Part shown: positions 31,402 through 32,432 of the stretch, one piece after another
How positions within the stretch are numbered: the stretch's first letter is position 1
Layout of the letters: every line of letters starts with the position of its first letter
The notes under the pieces: generated by a model
What the model was told of the DNA's origin: nothing
Seen by the model: the letters and a program-made list of their open reading frames with translations, nothing else
Databases searched by the model: none
Position numbers and translations under genes: made by a program
Assembly: GCA_017432685.1 (NCBI GenBank)
Contig: JAFRIR010000141.1
Location: forward strand, 1 to 32,432
Direction of reading: 5' to 3'
DNA length: 32,432 nt
From: Flexilinea sp.
Lineage (GTDB): Bacteria > Chloroflexota > Anaerolineae > Anaerolineales > Anaerolineaceae

Positions 31402-32136
31402 ATGCCGAGAGCTGTCAGAATTTACGGTGAGTCCGGATATATGCATATCTATACCAGAGGCAATAACAAACAGATCATCTTTGAAGACAAAGCCGATTAT
31501 ATCTATTATTTAAATCTTTTGAAAAATTATTGTTCGGAAATTGGCATCAGGATCTGCTGCTTTTGTCTGATGGATAATCATGTACATTTGCTTATCTATG
31601 ATTTAGAACAGAATATACCAAAACTTATGAAGAGATTGAACGCTGCCTACTCCGGATATTTCAATTGGAAATATAAGCGGACAGGACATTTATTTGAAGG
31701 ACGGTATAACAGTATTCCTATAGAAAGTGAAGAATATTTGCTGAGCGCATTTCGGTATATATTGAATAATCCTAAAAAAGCAAACATCTGTATAGCAAAA
31801 GACTATCTATGGAGCAGTTACAGCCGCTACGGGAAATCGGAATCATTTGTTGATACATCTGTATTTCAGGATTTAATAGGAAATTGGGAAGATTATGAAT
31901 CATTTGTTAGCGCTGATTATGAAGATTGTCCGGAACTTGAGACATTTACCCGGGATGACAATTGGGCAAAAGCTGTTATGCGGGACGTTTTAAGAATCAA
32001 AAATGGATCAGATCTGCAGCATTATGATGCAAATGCCAGAAATGAATCTCTCCAGGTATTGAAAAGCAGGGGATTGACGATTCGGCAAATTGAACGCTTG
32101 ACAGGAATCAGTCAAAATATAATAAATAACGCATAG
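31402..32136 (+). CDS. REP-associated tyrosine transposase (RAYT, Y1/IS200-like)
   Basis: A 244-residue single-domain Y1 transposase of the RAYT group, which binds and cuts repeated palindromes in single-stranded DNA. The start MPRAVRIYGESGYMHIYTRG is characteristic. The HUH metal motif is H60-V-H62 in LMDNHVHLLI, and the candidate nucleophile is Y119 in FRYILNNPKKA. GHLFEGRYNSIPIE and DYLWSSYSRYG are also family blocks. A C-terminal helix-turn-helix-like end (LTIRQIERLTGISQNIINNA) follows. I use ATG 31402, with AAAGGA upstream; the longer frame from 31363 begins within a repeat. Higher AT content than hsdRM suggests a separate origin. Confidence 0.92.
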   Translation: MPRAVRIYGESGYMHIYTRGNNKQIIFEDKADYIYYLNLLKNYCSEIGIRICCFCLMDNHVHLLIYDLEQNIPKLMKRLNAAYSGYFNWKYKRTGHLFEGRYNSIPIESEEYLLSAFRYILNNPKKANICIAKDYLWSSYSRYGKSESFVDTSVFQDLIGNWEDYESFVSADYEDCPELETFTRDDNWAKAVMRDVLRIKNGSDLQHYDANARNESLQVLKSRGLTIRQIERLTGISQNIINNA

Positions 32137-32178
32137 GATGAGAGGAAACTGAATGGAACCTGTCCCTTAGGTCAAAAT

Positions 32179-32432
32179 GGGGACTGTCCCATAAAGGGAC
32201 AGACCCCGTTGGCGGACCCGTGAAAAATAACCACGGCTCATCTGTGGGGACTGTCCCTTTATGGGACTGTCCCCGTTGGCGGACCCGTGAAAAATAACCA
32301 CGGCTCATCTGTGGGGACTGTCCCATAATGGGACAGACCCCGTTGGCGGACCTGTGAAAAATAACAACATCTCATCTGTGGGGACTGTCCCTTTATGGGA
32401 CTGTCCCCGTTGGCGGACCCGTGAAAAATAAC
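32179..32432. repeat. Right palindromic repeat array, exact 67-bp period
   Basis: Four 29-bp palindromic cores start at 32179, 32246, 32313 and 32380, spaced exactly 67 bp. The 38-bp spacers are near identical (GTTGGCGGACCCGTGAAAAA, then TAACCACGGCTCATCTGT or a variant). Cores alternate between variants ending GTCCCC and GACCCC. The array runs off the window edge. This is a REP/BIME-like array beside its likely transposase. Confidence 0.92.

Noticed and set aside
32108..32326. 72-residue minus-strand frame with repeated peptide
   Set aside because: It lies entirely on the palindromic array and the end of the RAYT gene; the repeated peptide is simply the translated DNA repeat.
32179..32432. 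CRISPR-like array (29-bp repeat, regular spacing)
   Set aside because: The 38-bp spacers are nearly identical to each other, the repeats are palindromic, there are no cas genes, and a RAYT gene is adjacent. REP-type array fits better.

Overview
The window looks like a bacterial chromosome fragment of roughly 50% GC from a Gram-positive-like (single-membrane) anaerobe. The signs are a T-box leader, a holin-like small toxin candidate, strong Shine-Dalgarno sequences, TTG starts and a lipoprotein substrate-binding protein. Several large GT-C type membrane proteins and many short tandem repeats between genes recall Anaerolineae (Chloroflexota), with Bacillota as the alternative. This is inference; there is no rRNA here to settle it.

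Layout. 1-387: end-truncated unknown gene (minus). 388-1055: cluster of hairpin repeats. 1056-3967: a GltD-like FAD/Fe-S oxidoreductase, an inverted-repeat element, a probable type I toxin-antitoxin locus and thioredoxin reductase trxB. 4163-4743: type II toxin-antitoxin pair (Phd/YefM + RelE/ParE) with a clear promoter and operator palindrome. 4888-8914: ferric-iron-type ABC importer (binding protein, fused permease, ATPase; minus). 9115-18112: envelope glycan block with four large polytopic membrane proteins (one PTPS-related, three GT-C like) and a Gfo/Idh/MocA oxidoreductase. 18272-20186: M50 protease, a GIY-YIG protein with no ordinary start codon, and era. 20257-20891: second type II toxin-antitoxin pair (RelB/DinJ + RelE). 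20981-24150: orphan peptide-type binding lipoprotein, a DPM/ALG5-like glycosyltransferase and rnhB. 24202-26508 (minus): an AlkZ-related protein with a double palindromic operator, then a TrpB-like enzyme behind a tryptophan-type T-box. 27366-32432: type I restriction hsdR-hsdM with no hsdS in view, then a REP-associated tyrosine transposase (RAYT) flanked by inverted palindromic repeats that become an exact 67-bp-period array running off the right edge.

The most striking feature is not a gene. At least eleven short arrays of different sequence all have a period of 7 bp. Many begin at or inside a stop codon, one supplies a start codon, and one sits in frame inside a membrane protein, with the two in-frame TAA triplets replaced by TCA and TGG. 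A second layer consists of small palindromic elements: GGGGAC-type hairpins, a 128-bp element inside a heptamer array, a 47-bp element with 8-bp flanking direct repeats, and a 65-bp pair around trxB. Some of these resemble the RAYT-flanking repeats, so the RAYT may mobilise or maintain part of them.
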